Positions 27,090-36,477 of a DNA stretch of 64,000 nt are shown in pieces (position 1 is the first letter of the stretch; each line of letters opens with the position of its first letter). The notes under the pieces were generated by a model. The model searched no databases, was not told the DNA's origin, and worked only from the letters and a program-made list of their open reading frames with translations. This DNA comes from an uncultured Phycisphaerales bacterium. GTDB taxonomy: Bacteria; Planctomycetota; Phycisphaerae; Phycisphaerales; SM1A02. The translations under genes and the position numbers were made by a program. Location of the stretch: contig CAJQQE010000032.1 in NCBI GenBank assembly GCA_905480395.1, forward strand, positions 1-64,000, in the 5' to 3' direction.

Positions 27090-27518
27090 TTATCGTCCGT
27101 TCTGATCGAGGCCAACATCGAAGATTCGGAACTGAGACGCCTTTGGCCCCCATTTTTTGACTAATTCAAGGTGCAACGGGTCAATCAGATAGGCCTGAAG
27201 GCCGGCTTCGTCATCAAAACCGACACAGAGACCGACGTCGTAGGCGGCGTCCACCGCGGCTCGGCCCGTCTCGAATGGGGTCCCGACCCACCAGGTTCGG
27301 ACCGCGGGAATGGGAGGCAGGAGGCGGTGACAGTCCAACAGGAGTTGCTCGGCGTCAGCGGGGTCCCGCAGGCTCACCAAGACCAAGTGGTTGAGCGGGG
27401 CCTGATCGGCGGATTTCTCGATCGAGGCGGAGCGAGGTGACGTGCATCCGCCGATTCCGAGGAGGCACCCAGTGAGCATGAGGCCAAGAAGGCCAAGCGG
27501 GCGAAGTTGATGGAACAC
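27090..27518 (-). CDS. Dabb-domain lipoprotein
   Basis: This 142-aa protein has a lipoprotein signal peptide ('LLGLMLTGCLLGIGGC', lipobox GIGGC at about 23-27), followed by a stress-responsive A/B-barrel (Dabb) domain: 'NHLVLVSLRDPADAEQLLLD', 'GTPFETGRAAVDAAYDVGLC' and 'YLIDPLHLELVKKW'. Dabb domains are small dimeric barrels of mostly unknown biochemical role. The chosen start is GTG at 27518, 16 nt after the stop of the DUF1684 gene, with GGAG 9 nt upstream; an ATG at 27557 would overlap the preceding gene. Both neighbours are exported lipoproteins. Confidence 0.75.
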   Translation of the reverse strand: MFHQLRPLGLLGLMLTGCLLGIGGCTSPRSASIEKSADQAPLNHLVLVSLRDPADAEQLLLDCHRLLPPIPAVRTWWVGTPFETGRAAVDAAYDVGLCVGFDDEAGLQAYLIDPLHLELVKKWGPKASQFRIFDVGLDQNGR

Positions 27519-27534
27519 CAATCGATTCTCCAGA

Positions 27535-28479
27535 TCAGGGTCTGTGCGACATGCCATGCTTTTCGCCGGCTTCGATCGCGATGGGGAGTCGATTTCCCGG
27601 CGGTGGAAGTGGGCAGGTCGCGAAGGCGGTGAAACTGCAGGGTGGATTGAAGGCTCGATTGAAGTCGATTCGCGTGCGTCCGGTCGCGTCGGGTTTGTCG
27701 ACGATGAGGAACCGGCCGCCACCGTAGGACGTGACGCCAGAGGTGTCGTCAGCGAACACCACGAAGAGGCCCGTGCCACCGGGGTGGGCCAGCAGCGCAT
27801 GCTCCACACCGTCAAGCTCGAATCGAAGCGTCCCCGCGACTTGATGCGGTTCGACAAACTCCGTCACTAGGGTCACGTCGACGGTCGTTCCGTCCTTGGC
27901 TGGCTCGAACGTCGCCTCGACTCGTCGTGTCGGATCAAACGAGTGTCGCTCCACACCAACAAAGTCTTGGAGCGTCTTGGCGCCCCGATCACGGATGCGG
28001 AGTGCGGCGCGTTCTTGCCGATGGATGTGCGTGATTTGGAGGTTGCCAACCCGCAAGACGCTCGCGGCACCGGCTTGATCATCGGATAAGGCCACGGATT
28101 CGCCGGCTTGGATCGGGACGTCATCGAGAGAACAGCGTCCATCCTTGGCCGGTGTGAAACGGACCTCATTCCCGTGTTCAAGGGTGAACCGGCCAGCCTC
28201 CGCCACCACCGCGTTCTGGAGCACGATCCGGTCCGGCGCGGGCGTTCCACTGGCACCGAGGATCGTCTCGCCCGGCTCCAGCCAGACGAGGGCGACCAGG
28301 CTGAGCCAGCCCTCCGGCAATCTCAGCTCGGCATCCCGAGCGCGGGTCCATTCCGCATGTTCTTCAGTCAGGGTGGCCATGGTGGTCTTCGAGGGTGATG
28401 CTCGACCAACGTTCTTCGTCTTGCAGGAGACGTTTGAAGTGAGCAAGAGAATGAGGACAACGAGGAGTCTGAATCGCAC
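27535..28479 (-). CDS. DUF1684 lipoprotein
   Basis: This 314-aa protein has a lipoprotein signal peptide (lipobox NVSC at about 16-19). Its body matches DUF1684: 'RDAELRLPEGWLSLVALVWL' near the N-terminus, the repeated beta-strand core, and the hallmark C-terminal 'DFNRAFNPPCSFTAFATCPL' followed by 'PPGNRLPIAIEAGEK'. The function of DUF1684 is not established. The start is a GTG immediately before the hydrophobic segment; the promoter is probably in the 100 bp after the strong terminator at 28577-28619. A Dabb lipoprotein follows in the same operon. Confidence 0.88.
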   Translation of the reverse strand: MRFRLLVVLILLLTSNVSCKTKNVGRASPSKTTMATLTEEHAEWTRARDAELRLPEGWLSLVALVWLEPGETILGASGTPAPDRIVLQNAVVAEAGRFTLEHGNEVRFTPAKDGRCSLDDVPIQAGESVALSDDQAGAASVLRVGNLQITHIHRQERAALRIRDRGAKTLQDFVGVERHSFDPTRRVEATFEPAKDGTTVDVTLVTEFVEPHQVAGTLRFELDGVEHALLAHPGGTGLFVVFADDTSGVTSYGGGRFLIVDKPDATGRTRIDFNRAFNPPCSFTAFATCPLPPPGNRLPIAIEAGEKHGMSHRP

Positions 28480-28576
28480 GGGTGCATTTTGGTCGATGGG
28501 CGGGCCGAGGGCAACTGGCGAATTACCTCCAACATCTCGGACTTCGATCCGCAGGGGTACCGAGCGCCTTCAGCCC

Positions 28577-28619
28577 AAAAAGAACCCCCGCCGCGGTGGT
28601 GGGTATTCCGCGGCGAGGG
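28577..28619 (-). terminator. Strong Rho-independent terminator, minus strand
   Basis: On the minus strand CCCTCGCCGCGG (28619-28608) pairs with CCGCGGCGGGGG (28596-28585), 12 bp with one T-G pair, an 11-nt loop, and then TTCTTTTT. It lies about 370 nt beyond the nrdJ stop. Confidence 0.9.
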
Positions 28620-28985
28620 CGAGGGGATTCCGCCATTGCGGCGGATCCTGAGAGAGATTGCGACGAAAGCCAGTTCGAGGAGAGGGTCACCCCTACGGAG
28701 ACCAAGGGGGGTGGTAGCGCAAATCCATGCGTTCCCTACCAGTGCGAGAGGGTCCTTCCACTCGTCAACCGTCTCGAACCTGAACCGAAACCAACTCCCG
28801 TCGCGGGTGGGATCGGCCCGGACATCGTCGGAGAGACGCCCAAGACCGAACCCGAGAGAGAAACCATCCAGCCTTCGGCCTTTGCCTCATCAAGGAAACG
28901 CTGGATGGTGTCACGCTTCGGTAAGAAGCGTGGATCATGAAGAATCGGCGAGCGGTGTTTCCGGTCCGCCCGTCGATTCGAACGT
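28620..28985 (-). ncRNA. Candidate structured RNA or long 3' UTR downstream of nrdJ
   Basis: This 366-bp interval has no good coding frame but several clean hairpins: CACGCTTC-GGTAA-GAAGCGTG (28912-28932), CCATCCAGC with GCTGGATGG (28864-28872/28900-28908) enclosing a smaller stem, and GGTAG-CGCA with TGCG...CTACC (28713-28740). A strong minus-strand terminator follows at once. I compared it by eye with RNase P RNA, tmRNA and SRP RNA and found none of their conserved cores. It could be an independent RNA or the 3' end of the nrdJ transcript. Confidence 0.4.
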
Positions 28986-28988
28986 TGG

Positions 28989-31900
28989 TCAGCTGCAACC
29001 CATCGAGTTGCCGCAGTTCAAGCACTTGTAGCAAGTGCCGTTTCGAATGGTGATCGACCCGCAGACATCGCACGCGGGTGCGTCACCCATCAGTGCCGCA
29101 TTGGATTGATCGAGTACGTTTGGCGAAGTGGTGGCCGAATCGCCCATGGCGATCTCGTTCATGGCGTTGCCGCCGAGATCCGCTTGCAGCGATCCACCGT
29201 TGGAGTCGGCCATGCCGCCATTCGGATTCATCAAGTCTTTCGGTGCGCCGGTCTTCCCCATGCCGCTGAGGGGTCTCAAGGTGTCGGTGGATCGGGCGCC
29301 GTCGTTCATGTTCGATTCGCTGCATGTTTCGTCCTCCTTGACGATGTTGTTCTTGAGTTCGACGCCGCTTGCGTCGACTTGTGAACTGGCGGCCGGCGTC
29401 CTGCTCGGCGCGTTTTGTTCGCGATATCCAGGTACGAACTGCATTCCAAACCAGCGGAAGATGTAGTCGACGAGGCTCTTGGCGAAGGGGATGTCGCTGT
29501 TGGTGGTCATGCCCATCGGCTCGAACCGCTGGTGAGCAAACTTGGTGACGAGGCTCTGTACCGGAACGCCATACTGCAGCGCGACGCTGATCGCGGTGCC
29601 GAGACTGTCCATCAGGCCGCCGATGGTGGAACCTTCCTTGGCCATGGTGATGAAGAGCTCGCCTGGCGTCCCGTCCTGGTAGAGGCCCACGATCAAGTAG
29701 CCCTCATGACCCGCGACGTTGAACTTGTGAGTGACCGATTCTCGGGTGTCCGGGAGTCGTCGTCGCATCGGCCGTTCAATGATCTTCTCGACCACGCGTT
29801 CGATCACCCGGGTCTCGGCGTTGGCATGCTTGAGGCTCGCTTCGAGCATCGCATCCGCGGCTTCGGTCGCACCGCTGGCTTCCAATGCCTCGTCAGCATC
29901 GACCTCGTCGTTCTTTTCGGCATCGGCGGAGGTATTGAGCGGCTGGCTGAGCTTGCAACCATCACGGTAGAGCGCGTTGGCCTTGAGGCCGAGCTCCCAA
30001 CTGAGTCGGTAGGCGGCGCCGATATGGTCGACCGTCGCGTTGCTGGGCAGGTTGATGGTCTTGCTGATCGCTCCCGAGATGAAGGGTTGGGCGGCGGCCA
30101 TCATTCGGATGTGCCCGACCGGGGCGATGAATCGTTGGCCTTCGGGGCCGCACTTGTTGGCACAGTCAAAGACCGGAAGATCGGCATCCTTGAAATTCGG
30201 TGAGCCTTCAACCGTCTGCGTACCACAGATCACGCGGTTCAGGATCGAACGCTGAGCGGCGGTCATTCCAAGCGCGGCCAGTCCATCAAATCCGATGTCT
30301 GCTCGTGCTTGCTCTGGATCGAAGCCAGCGGCGCGAAGCACGTTCGCTGGCATGGCCCAGGCGTTGAAGGCGAATCGGAGTTCGAATACGGTTGGCAGCT
30401 GGTTTTCGAGGGCGACCAGATCTTCGCCGGTGTATCCCTTGGCCACCAGGAAGTCCCGGAAGCTGGTGGTCCCGCCATCGCTGGTTCCGTCGGCCAAAGG
30501 CATCTCGACCCCGAGATCAAGCCGACCCATGACGTGGGCAACAATGTCGTCGATCACTTCTTCTTCGTACCCAAGTGAGGTGAGGGAAGGTCGAAGCGAC
30601 TGGTTGGCGATCTTGAAGTAGCCACCGCCCGCGAGTTTCTTGAACTTGACGAGTGCAAAGTCCGGTTCGACGCCCGTTGTGTCGCAGTCCATCAAGAGGC
30701 CGATGGTGCCGGTGGGGGCAATGACCGAAACCTGAGCGTTCCGATATCCAAACTTCTCGCCGAAGGCGAGCGCGTCATCCCAAGCATTGGTTGAATGTTG
30801 CAGAAGCAATTCGGCGTTGGCGAGATTGGTTCCTCGGACGGCCTCGTGGTCGATCGGAACGGGAGGAATTCGGAGATCCTCGTATTCGCCGCTATCTCTG
30901 GCCACGCCGTGGGCTGCCCGGCGGTGATTCCGGATGACTCGGAGCATGGTCTCGCGGTTGGATTCGAATCCGGCAAACGGGCCATGTTCTGCGGCGAGCA
31001 GGGCGCTGGCGGTGTAACTTCGGCCGGTGAGGATCGATGTCAAGGCGCCGCAAATTGCTCGCCCGTCTTCGCTGTCGTAGGGGATGCCGGACTGCATCAA
31101 CATCGCGCCGAGGTTGGCATAGCCGAGGCCGAGGGTTCGGTACTTCCAGCTTCGCCGAGCGATCTCCTCGGACGGGAAGCTCGCCATCAGGACCGAGATC
31201 TCGAGCACGATGGTCCAGAGGCCAATCGCATGCTCGTAACCATCGATATCGAACGTTCGAGTTTTCGCATCGAAGAACTTGAGAAGGTTGATCGACGCGA
31301 GGTTGCAGGCCGTGTCATCGAGGAACATGTACTCGGAGCAGGGGTTACTCGCATTGATGCGGCCCTCTTCCGGGCAGGTGTGCCACGCGTTGATGGTGGA
31401 GTCGTACTGGACGCCGGGGTCGGCGCATTTCCAAGCGGCGAAGCAGACCTTTTCCCACAAGCCAGTGGCGGGGATCGCCTTGGCGATTTCACCGTCAGTC
31501 CGGCGAATCAGATTCCAGTCGGAGCCGGCATCGACGGCATCGAAGAATGAATCCGAGATTCGGACACTGTTGTTTGAGTTCTGGCCGCTGACCGTGAAGT
31601 AAGCCTCGCCGTTGAAGTCGTAGTTGAGATCGAGCCCAAGATCCTGAGCGACTTTTCTCTGTTCGGGAGCGACGTGCTTCATGCCCTCGACTAACGCCGC
31701 CACTTTGATCTCTTCGCGAACCTTCCAGTCGATGAACTCTTCAATATCGGGATGGTTGAGATCGAGACAGACCATCTTGGCAGCACGACGTGTGGTGCCG
31801 CCCGACTTGATGGCGCCGGCGGCCCGGTCGCCAATCTTCAGGAAGCTCATCAGGCCGGAACTTCGACCGCCACCCGAGAGGGGCTCTTCCGAACCACGGA

Positions 31901-32564
31901 TCGAGGAAAAGTTCGTGCCGGTTCCGGAGCCGTACTTGAAGAGCCTCGCTTCGCGGGTCCACAGGTCCATGATGCCGCCGTCGCCCACCAGATCATCGCT
32001 CACGCTCTGAATGAAGCAGGCGTGAGGCTGGGGGTGGGTGTAGGCATCGGACGCGAGCGTGACTTCACCCGTCTCATGATCAGGAATAAAGTGGCCCTGG
32101 GCTGGTCCGGTGATGCCGTAGGCAAGGTTGAGGCCGGTGTTGAACCACTGGGGGCTATTGGGGGCCGCCATCTGATTCAAGAGCATGTGCGCGATTTCGG
32201 CCTCGAAGGCATCCGCATCGACGGTGGTGGAGAAGTAGCCGTGGGTCTCGCCCCAATGACGCCAGCATCGACTCAGTCGAGAGACGACCTGCCGAACGGA
32301 TCGCTCAGGACCAAGCACCGGATTGCCTTGTTCGTCGGAGATCGGCGACCCGTCCGCGGCGAACTGCGGCACGCCGGCTTTCCGAAAATATTTGCTGACG
32401 ACAATGTCGGTGGCGAGTTGACTCCAGGATGCAGGAATTTCTGCATCGTTCATTTCGAAGACCACCGAGCCATCAGCATTCGTGATGCGGCTTGTTCGGG
32501 TGGTCCACTCGATCGAGTCGTATACATCTCGGTCTTGGCTCGTGAAACGTCGGGAAATCTTCAT
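28989..32564 (-). CDS. nrdJ: Adenosylcobalamin-dependent (class II) ribonucleotide reductase
   Basis: The enzyme reduces ribonucleotides to deoxyribonucleotides using coenzyme B12 in place of an oxygen-made radical, so it works with or without oxygen. It has 1191 aa, as in the large B12-dependent class. Recognisable parts are 'MAAPNSPQWFNTGLNLAYGI' near residue 150, 'NPCSEYMFLDDTACNLASIN' with an active-site Cys, 'APTGTIGLLMDCDTTGVEPD', and a C-terminal zinc-ribbon-like cysteine cluster ('CDVCGSITIRNGTCYKCLNC'), which probably shuttles electrons to the active site. The region at about 920-960 is Glu/Ala-rich. The start is the ATG before 'KISRRFTSQD'. It lies 103 bp after dcd, both serving dNTP supply. 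No B12 riboswitch was seen upstream. Confidence 0.96.
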   Translation of the reverse strand: MKISRRFTSQDRDVYDSIEWTTRTSRITNADGSVVFEMNDAEIPASWSQLATDIVVSKYFRKAGVPQFAADGSPISDEQGNPVLGPERSVRQVVSRLSRCWRHWGETHGYFSTTVDADAFEAEIAHMLLNQMAAPNSPQWFNTGLNLAYGITGPAQGHFIPDHETGEVTLASDAYTHPQPHACFIQSVSDDLVGDGGIMDLWTREARLFKYGSGTGTNFSSIRGSEEPLSGGGRSSGLMSFLKIGDRAAGAIKSGGTTRRAAKMVCLDLNHPDIEEFIDWKVREEIKVAALVEGMKHVAPEQRKVAQDLGLDLNYDFNGEAYFTVSGQNSNNSVRISDSFFDAVDAGSDWNLIRRTDGEIAKAIPATGLWEKVCFAAWKCADPGVQYDSTINAWHTCPEEGRINASNPCSEYMFLDDTACNLASINLLKFFDAKTRTFDIDGYEHAIGLWTIVLEISVLMASFPSEEIARRSWKYRTLGLGYANLGAMLMQSGIPYDSEDGRAICGALTSILTGRSYTASALLAAEHGPFAGFESNRETMLRVIRNHRRAAHGVARDSGEYEDLRIPPVPIDHEAVRGTNLANAELLLQHSTNAWDDALAFGEKFGYRNAQVSVIAPTGTIGLLMDCDTTGVEPDFALVKFKKLAGGGYFKIANQSLRPSLTSLGYEEEVIDDIVAHVMGRLDLGVEMPLADGTSDGGTTSFRDFLVAKGYTGEDLVALENQLPTVFELRFAFNAWAMPANVLRAAGFDPEQARADIGFDGLAALGMTAAQRSILNRVICGTQTVEGSPNFKDADLPVFDCANKCGPEGQRFIAPVGHIRMMAAAQPFISGAISKTINLPSNATVDHIGAAYRLSWELGLKANALYRDGCKLSQPLNTSADAEKNDEVDADEALEASGATEAADAMLEASLKHANAETRVIERVVEKIIERPMRRRLPDTRESVTHKFNVAGHEGYLIVGLYQDGTPGELFITMAKEGSTIGGLMDSLGTAISVALQYGVPVQSLVTKFAHQRFEPMGMTTNSDIPFAKSLVDYIFRWFGMQFVPGYREQNAPSRTPAASSQVDASGVELKNNIVKEDETCSESNMNDGARSTDTLRPLSGMGKTGAPKDLMNPNGGMADSNGGSLQADLGGNAMNEIAMGDSATTSPNVLDQSNAALMGDAPACDVCGSITIRNGTCYKCLNCGNSMGCS

Positions 32565-32667
32565 TATTAAATGCCGTCCTCTGTCTAAATGTTGATCGTC
32601 GCCATCTTCGGCTTCGTCGAAAAAATGAAGACTCACGCTGCTTCGCGTCGGGTGGTGATCTCGGTCG

Positions 32668-33249
32668 TCAAACCGAATCGCCATCCACGCGGGGAAGCGT
32701 GAGTCCGTCCTGGTCCTGATACTTGCCTTTTTTGTCCGCGTAACTCATGGAGCACACGCGGTCGGCTTTCAAGAAAATCATCTGTGCGATTCCCTCAAGG
32801 GCATAGACCCTCGCAGGGAGTGGTGTGGTATTGCTGATTTCGAGTGTCACTTTGCCCCGCCATTCTGGTTCGAGGGGCGTGACGTTGACGATGAGTCCGC
32901 ATCGGGCGTACGTGCTTTTCCCAACACAGATCACCAGCGTGTCTCGAGGGATCTCCATCGTCTCGACGGTCTCCGCGAGCGCGAAGGAATTTGGGGGAAT
33001 CACGATGTGATCCCGACCCGTCTGTTTGGTGTCAATCTCGACGAAGAGGTCCGGTGAGAAGGCCTTGGGATCAACGACCGCGATCCCGCCTGACGTGGTG
33101 TTGGTGAAGATCTTGAACCGAGTGCCGACCCGCACGTCATAGCCATAGCTCGAGACGCCGTAAGAGATACGGCCTGGTCGGTGTTGACAATCCTCGAAGG
33201 GCTCAATGCCGACGAGTTCGCGGATCTGGGTGTCGCAAAGAACTGGCAC
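32668..33249 (-). CDS. dcd: dCTP deaminase
   Basis: The enzyme turns dCTP into dUTP, feeding thymidylate synthesis. The 193-aa chain has the family segments '[13 protein letters not shown]', 'VDPKAFSP', '[13 protein letters not shown]', '[20 protein letters not shown]' and '[20 protein letters not shown]' (containing the catalytic Glu), and the C-terminal '[18 protein letters not shown]'. It belongs to the long-N-terminus clade rather than the E. coli-like one. I chose GTG at 33249 because GAGG lies 6 nt upstream; a TTG at 33261 would add four residues but has a poorly spaced ribosome site. It probably forms an operon with nrdJ. Confidence 0.93.
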   Translation of the reverse strand: MPVLCDTQIRELVGIEPFEDCQHRPGRISYGVSSYGYDVRVGTRFKIFTNTTSGGIAVVDPKAFSPDLFVEIDTKQTGRDHIVIPPNSFALAETVETMEIPRDTLVICVGKSTYARCGLIVNVTPLEPEWRGKVTLEISNTTPLPARVYALEGIAQMIFLKADRVCSMSYADKKGKYQDQDGLTLPRVDGDSV

Positions 33250-34189
33250 GACGGGCCTCAACTTCCTTCGTCGCCATCCGCCTCAAGGCGGGTGACCACG
33301 ATGCCACCCAAAACGGCATCGAATGGATGCAGACTTGGACCAGGCCCGAATGTCTCCTCTCGATTCGCCGGGCTGGCGTTCGAACCGAGAGGTGGAGGCA
33401 ACGACATCCTGTCGCCGGACTCCGTCCTGCGCCGGGTCGCCGTCATGGCGACCACGCATCTCTTGGGACCGGCGCCTCACGGCGTTGATCCCACCGGGTG
33501 GGGGGGACGGGCGGGTGCCCGCGACGCGAAGACAATCCAAGCCAAGGTTCTCCCGAGTGAACGGAACAGAACAATGTGAAGGTCTCGTCGGATGTCGGGT
33601 CGGCGGTCGAGTCGACCGGACACTGACGAGATTCGTCCCTTTGGGGGGACGCCTTCTGGAATGTCTAAGTTGCTGTCTCCAAGGGCCGAACGGCACCCTG
33701 AACCCATACGAGCCTTTGAGCGTCATTGGTCAGAGGAAGGCAGCAGACTGTCTGGCTGTCTGTTGCCAACCCGATCCAACGCGCCCCCAGGGCGACCCAC
33801 ACTTTGCGGACGAGTCGGCGTCCGCAGCCGTGACGAGCTGGTCTTGGAGCTCGAATCGAGCCTCGCTCGCGTCCGAGAACTTCAACTCGTCCAATCACCA
33901 CGTGATCGGCCTGCACACGAACGCAAACCAGAGTCCCACGCATCTTGGCTACTACATGTTGTGGTAGCAACCAAAAAAGTCCCACATTTCGTTCTTCTTT
34001 CACAGAAGTACGGAACTCTCTCAGAAAAGAAGAATATCGAAGTCGCTGAGATTGTCCAGTACCCCATCTTGGTGTGGATGGGCGGTCGTCCATGGGCGGA
34101 ATACCACAGGTTGTGGATACAGCGTCAATTACGGTCAACTGAGCCTGGACGAGACGGCTCGACCCGAACGAAGTCCGTACACTCCCGTC
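33250..34189. other. 940-bp region without a convincing gene
   Basis: It separates divergent dcd and uvrD, so it must hold both promoters. Frames on both strands are open for up to 200 codons but their translations are Ser/Arg/Pro-rich with no domain. The right half (33950-34060) is clearly less GC-rich than its surroundings and holds three DnaA-box-like words: TCTTTCACA (33996-34004), TGTGGATGG (34073-34081) and TGTGGATAC (34112-34120, inside CCACA-GGT-TGTGG). Small hairpins occur, e.g. CGTCCC...GGGACG near 33636. Confidence 0.4.
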
Positions 34190-36430
34190 ATGCATCCCCT
34201 CGACTCGGCCGAATTGGTCGCTGATCTCACCGAACCGCAGCGTCAAGCCACCCTGGTCGTGGATGGCCCAGTACTTGTCCTGGCCGGGCCTGGATCGGGC
34301 AAGACCCGGGTCATTACTCGTCGAATCGCCCATTTGGTATCGATCGGCGTCCCGGCCTGGCAAATTCTCGCCGTCACGTTCACCAACAAGGCCGCGGGGG
34401 AGATGCGAGACCGCGTCGAACAGTTGCTTCCCATCGATCTCCCCGGCCGTCGAGGACTCACGGTCGCAACGTTCCATGGTTTTGGCGCCCGCCTGCTTCG
34501 GGAACACGCAGACGCCGCGGGAATCGACGCCGGATACTCGATCTATGACAGTGGTGATCAGAAATCTGCCATGAAGCGGGCGCTCGAGACGGCGGGCCTC
34601 GATCCTTCGAATTGGTCGCCCGGTTCGGTCCTTGGCCACGTCTCCAACGCCAAGAACGCACTCCTCTCGCCGGAAGCGTTTGCGGCGGAGGCCAGCGATT
34701 TTCATGCTCGGACGATCTCGAAGGCTTACACCGCCTATCAGCGACTGCTCGACAAGAACCACGCCGTGGACTTTGATGATCTGCTCCGGCACTCCGCGCG
34801 GATTCTCAAGGAAGACGACGGTGTCCGCGCCGCCCTCCAGGAACGCTATCGATACGTGCTCATTGATGAGTATCAGGACACGAATCACGCGCAGTTCGTG
34901 ATTGCCAATTCGATCGCCGGTGGCCACGGAAACATCTTCGTCGTCGGTGATCCAGATCAGTCGATCTACGCGTGGCGCGGCGCCGACGTCCGGAACATCC
35001 TCGACTTCGAAGAGCACTATCCCGGCGCTACCGTGATTCCACTCGGGCAGAATTTTCGTTCCACCGGGAATATCGTCCACGCGGCGGCGGGGCTGATCGC
35101 CCACAACCGGCGTCGAAAGCACAAGGAACTCACCACCGAACTGGAGGACGGGGAGTCCATTGGCATTGTTCGGGTCGCGGACGAACACGCGGAAGCTCGA
35201 CATGTCGTCGATCACTTCAAGGCGCTCGCAACTCAAGGAATTCCGTGGGGATCGATGGCGATTCTGTATCGAGTCAACGCGTTGAGTCGGGTCCTTGAGG
35301 ACCAGTTCCGGCGAGAGGGTGTCCCCTATGTCATCGCCCGGGGAACGGCCTTTTACGATCGCAAGGAAATCAAGGATGCGATGGCCTATCTCAGGATGCT
35401 GGCCAATGCCGCCGACGACGTGGCGTTCCGTCGCATCGTGAATTGTCCGCCCCGAGGAATTGGAGAGTCCACCATCAAGCGACTCGAAGCGGTCGGCGCG
35501 GCGAACGGCCGCTCGCTTGATGCCATCTGTGGCGATGGTGCGTTGCTGGAGGGAATTGCGACGCGAAGCCGGAATGCGGTTGTGAAGTTTGCCGCCATCG
35601 TCGCGGAATGGCGACGAGAGATTGTGGCCGGGGATTCCACTGGTTTCGGAGATCTGGTGTCACGCGTTCTTCGGGAGAGCGGGCTCGAAAAACCCGAGTC
35701 GGCCTGGGAAAGTGAAGACGAGCGTCAGCGTCAGGCGAACCTTGGCGAACTCGTTTCCGCAGCCACCGATTTCGTCGCCCCGTCACTGGAGGCATCCGAA
35801 GACGGGACGCTACCGATGGCGTTGGTGCTTCGGGAGTATCTGGAGTCGGTGGCGCTGGTGAGCGATGCCGATGCGATCGACTCCGAACGCGGCGTGGTCA
35901 CCTTGATGACGCTGCATGCGGCCAAAGGGCTCGAGTTTCATGCGGTGGCGATGGTCGGATTGGAAGACGGCCTCTTGCCGCACGCCCGGGCGCGAGAGAG
36001 CGAAGCGGAGCTTGAGGAAGAACGCCGTCTCTGTTTCGTCGGCATGACCCGAGCCGAACGAAGCCTCTTGATGACCTGCGCGGGAATCCGGACCGTTCGT
36101 GGCATGCGACAGCCAACCATCAAGAGCCAGTTCCTTGACGAGGTACCCGAGGCGAACTGTACGCGGAGCGATCTCGGCGATGGCTGGGCGGACTACCGTG
36201 ACGAAGGCGACGACGATCGGCGCATCGAACTTGATGATGTTGAAGACGGAGATTCCTTGTCCAGTGCCTTCCGAGCGGGCACCGTCGTCCGTCACCAACA
36301 GTTTGGAACTGGCGTGATCGCCTCCTTTAGCCATCGTGGGAAGGTTCACTCGGTGGTCGTGGACTTTAAGGCGGTTGGCCGAAAGACTCTGGTCCTCGAA
36401 TACGCAAAATTGCAGCGAATCGACTTCTGA
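34190..36430 (+). CDS. pcrA: UvrD/PcrA-type DNA helicase
   Basis: This 746-aa superfamily 1A 3'-5' helicase acts in nucleotide excision repair and clearing of stalled forks. Motif I 'GPGSGKTR' is at 33-40, motif Ia is in 'LAVTFTNKAAGEM', motif II is 'DEYQDTN', motif III is 'VVGDPDQSIYAWRGA', and motifs V/VI are 'LMTLHAAKGLEF' and 'FVGMTRAERSL'. The C-terminal about 50 residues ('GTVVRHQQFGTGVIASF') match the PcrA/UvrD tail that contacts RNA polymerase. The ATG before 'HPLDSAELVADLTEPQRQ' fits the family start; upstream in-frame codons lie in the gene-free region. An SDR gene follows after 47 bp. Confidence 0.96.
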   Translation: MHPLDSAELVADLTEPQRQATLVVDGPVLVLAGPGSGKTRVITRRIAHLVSIGVPAWQILAVTFTNKAAGEMRDRVEQLLPIDLPGRRGLTVATFHGFGARLLREHADAAGIDAGYSIYDSGDQKSAMKRALETAGLDPSNWSPGSVLGHVSNAKNALLSPEAFAAEASDFHARTISKAYTAYQRLLDKNHAVDFDDLLRHSARILKEDDGVRAALQERYRYVLIDEYQDTNHAQFVIANSIAGGHGNIFVVGDPDQSIYAWRGADVRNILDFEEHYPGATVIPLGQNFRSTGNIVHAAAGLIAHNRRRKHKELTTELEDGESIGIVRVADEHAEARHVVDHFKALATQGIPWGSMAILYRVNALSRVLEDQFRREGVPYVIARGTAFYDRKEIKDAMAYLRMLANAADDVAFRRIVNCPPRGIGESTIKRLEAVGAANGRSLDAICGDGALLEGIATRSRNAVVKFAAIVAEWRREIVAGDSTGFGDLVSRVLRESGLEKPESAWESEDERQRQANLGELVSAATDFVAPSLEASEDGTLPMALVLREYLESVALVSDADAIDSERGVVTLMTLHAAKGLEFHAVAMVGLEDGLLPHARARESEAELEEERRLCFVGMTRAERSLLMTCAGIRTVRGMRQPTIKSQFLDEVPEANCTRSDLGDGWADYRDEGDDDRRIELDDVEDGDSLSSAFRAGTVVRHQQFGTGVIASFSHRGKVHSVVVDFKAVGRKTLVLEYAKLQRIDF

Positions 36431-36477
36431 TCTCCCCCGATAGGCTCGCCACCAACACAGACTTTAAAAGACTCATC

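Noticed and set aside
28620-28985. RNase P RNA, tmRNA or SRP RNA
   Set aside because: None of the conserved core sequences of these RNAs is visible on either strand; it is kept only as an unassigned candidate.
28482-29031. Plus-strand frames of 150-180 codons in the nrdJ-DUF1684 gap
   Set aside because: Translations are Arg/Pro/Ser-rich without start signals, and the frames run antisense into nrdJ.
33665-35236. 523-codon open frame on the minus strand covering the start of pcrA
   Set aside because: It is antisense to a helicase with all motifs intact, and its translation has no recognisable domain.
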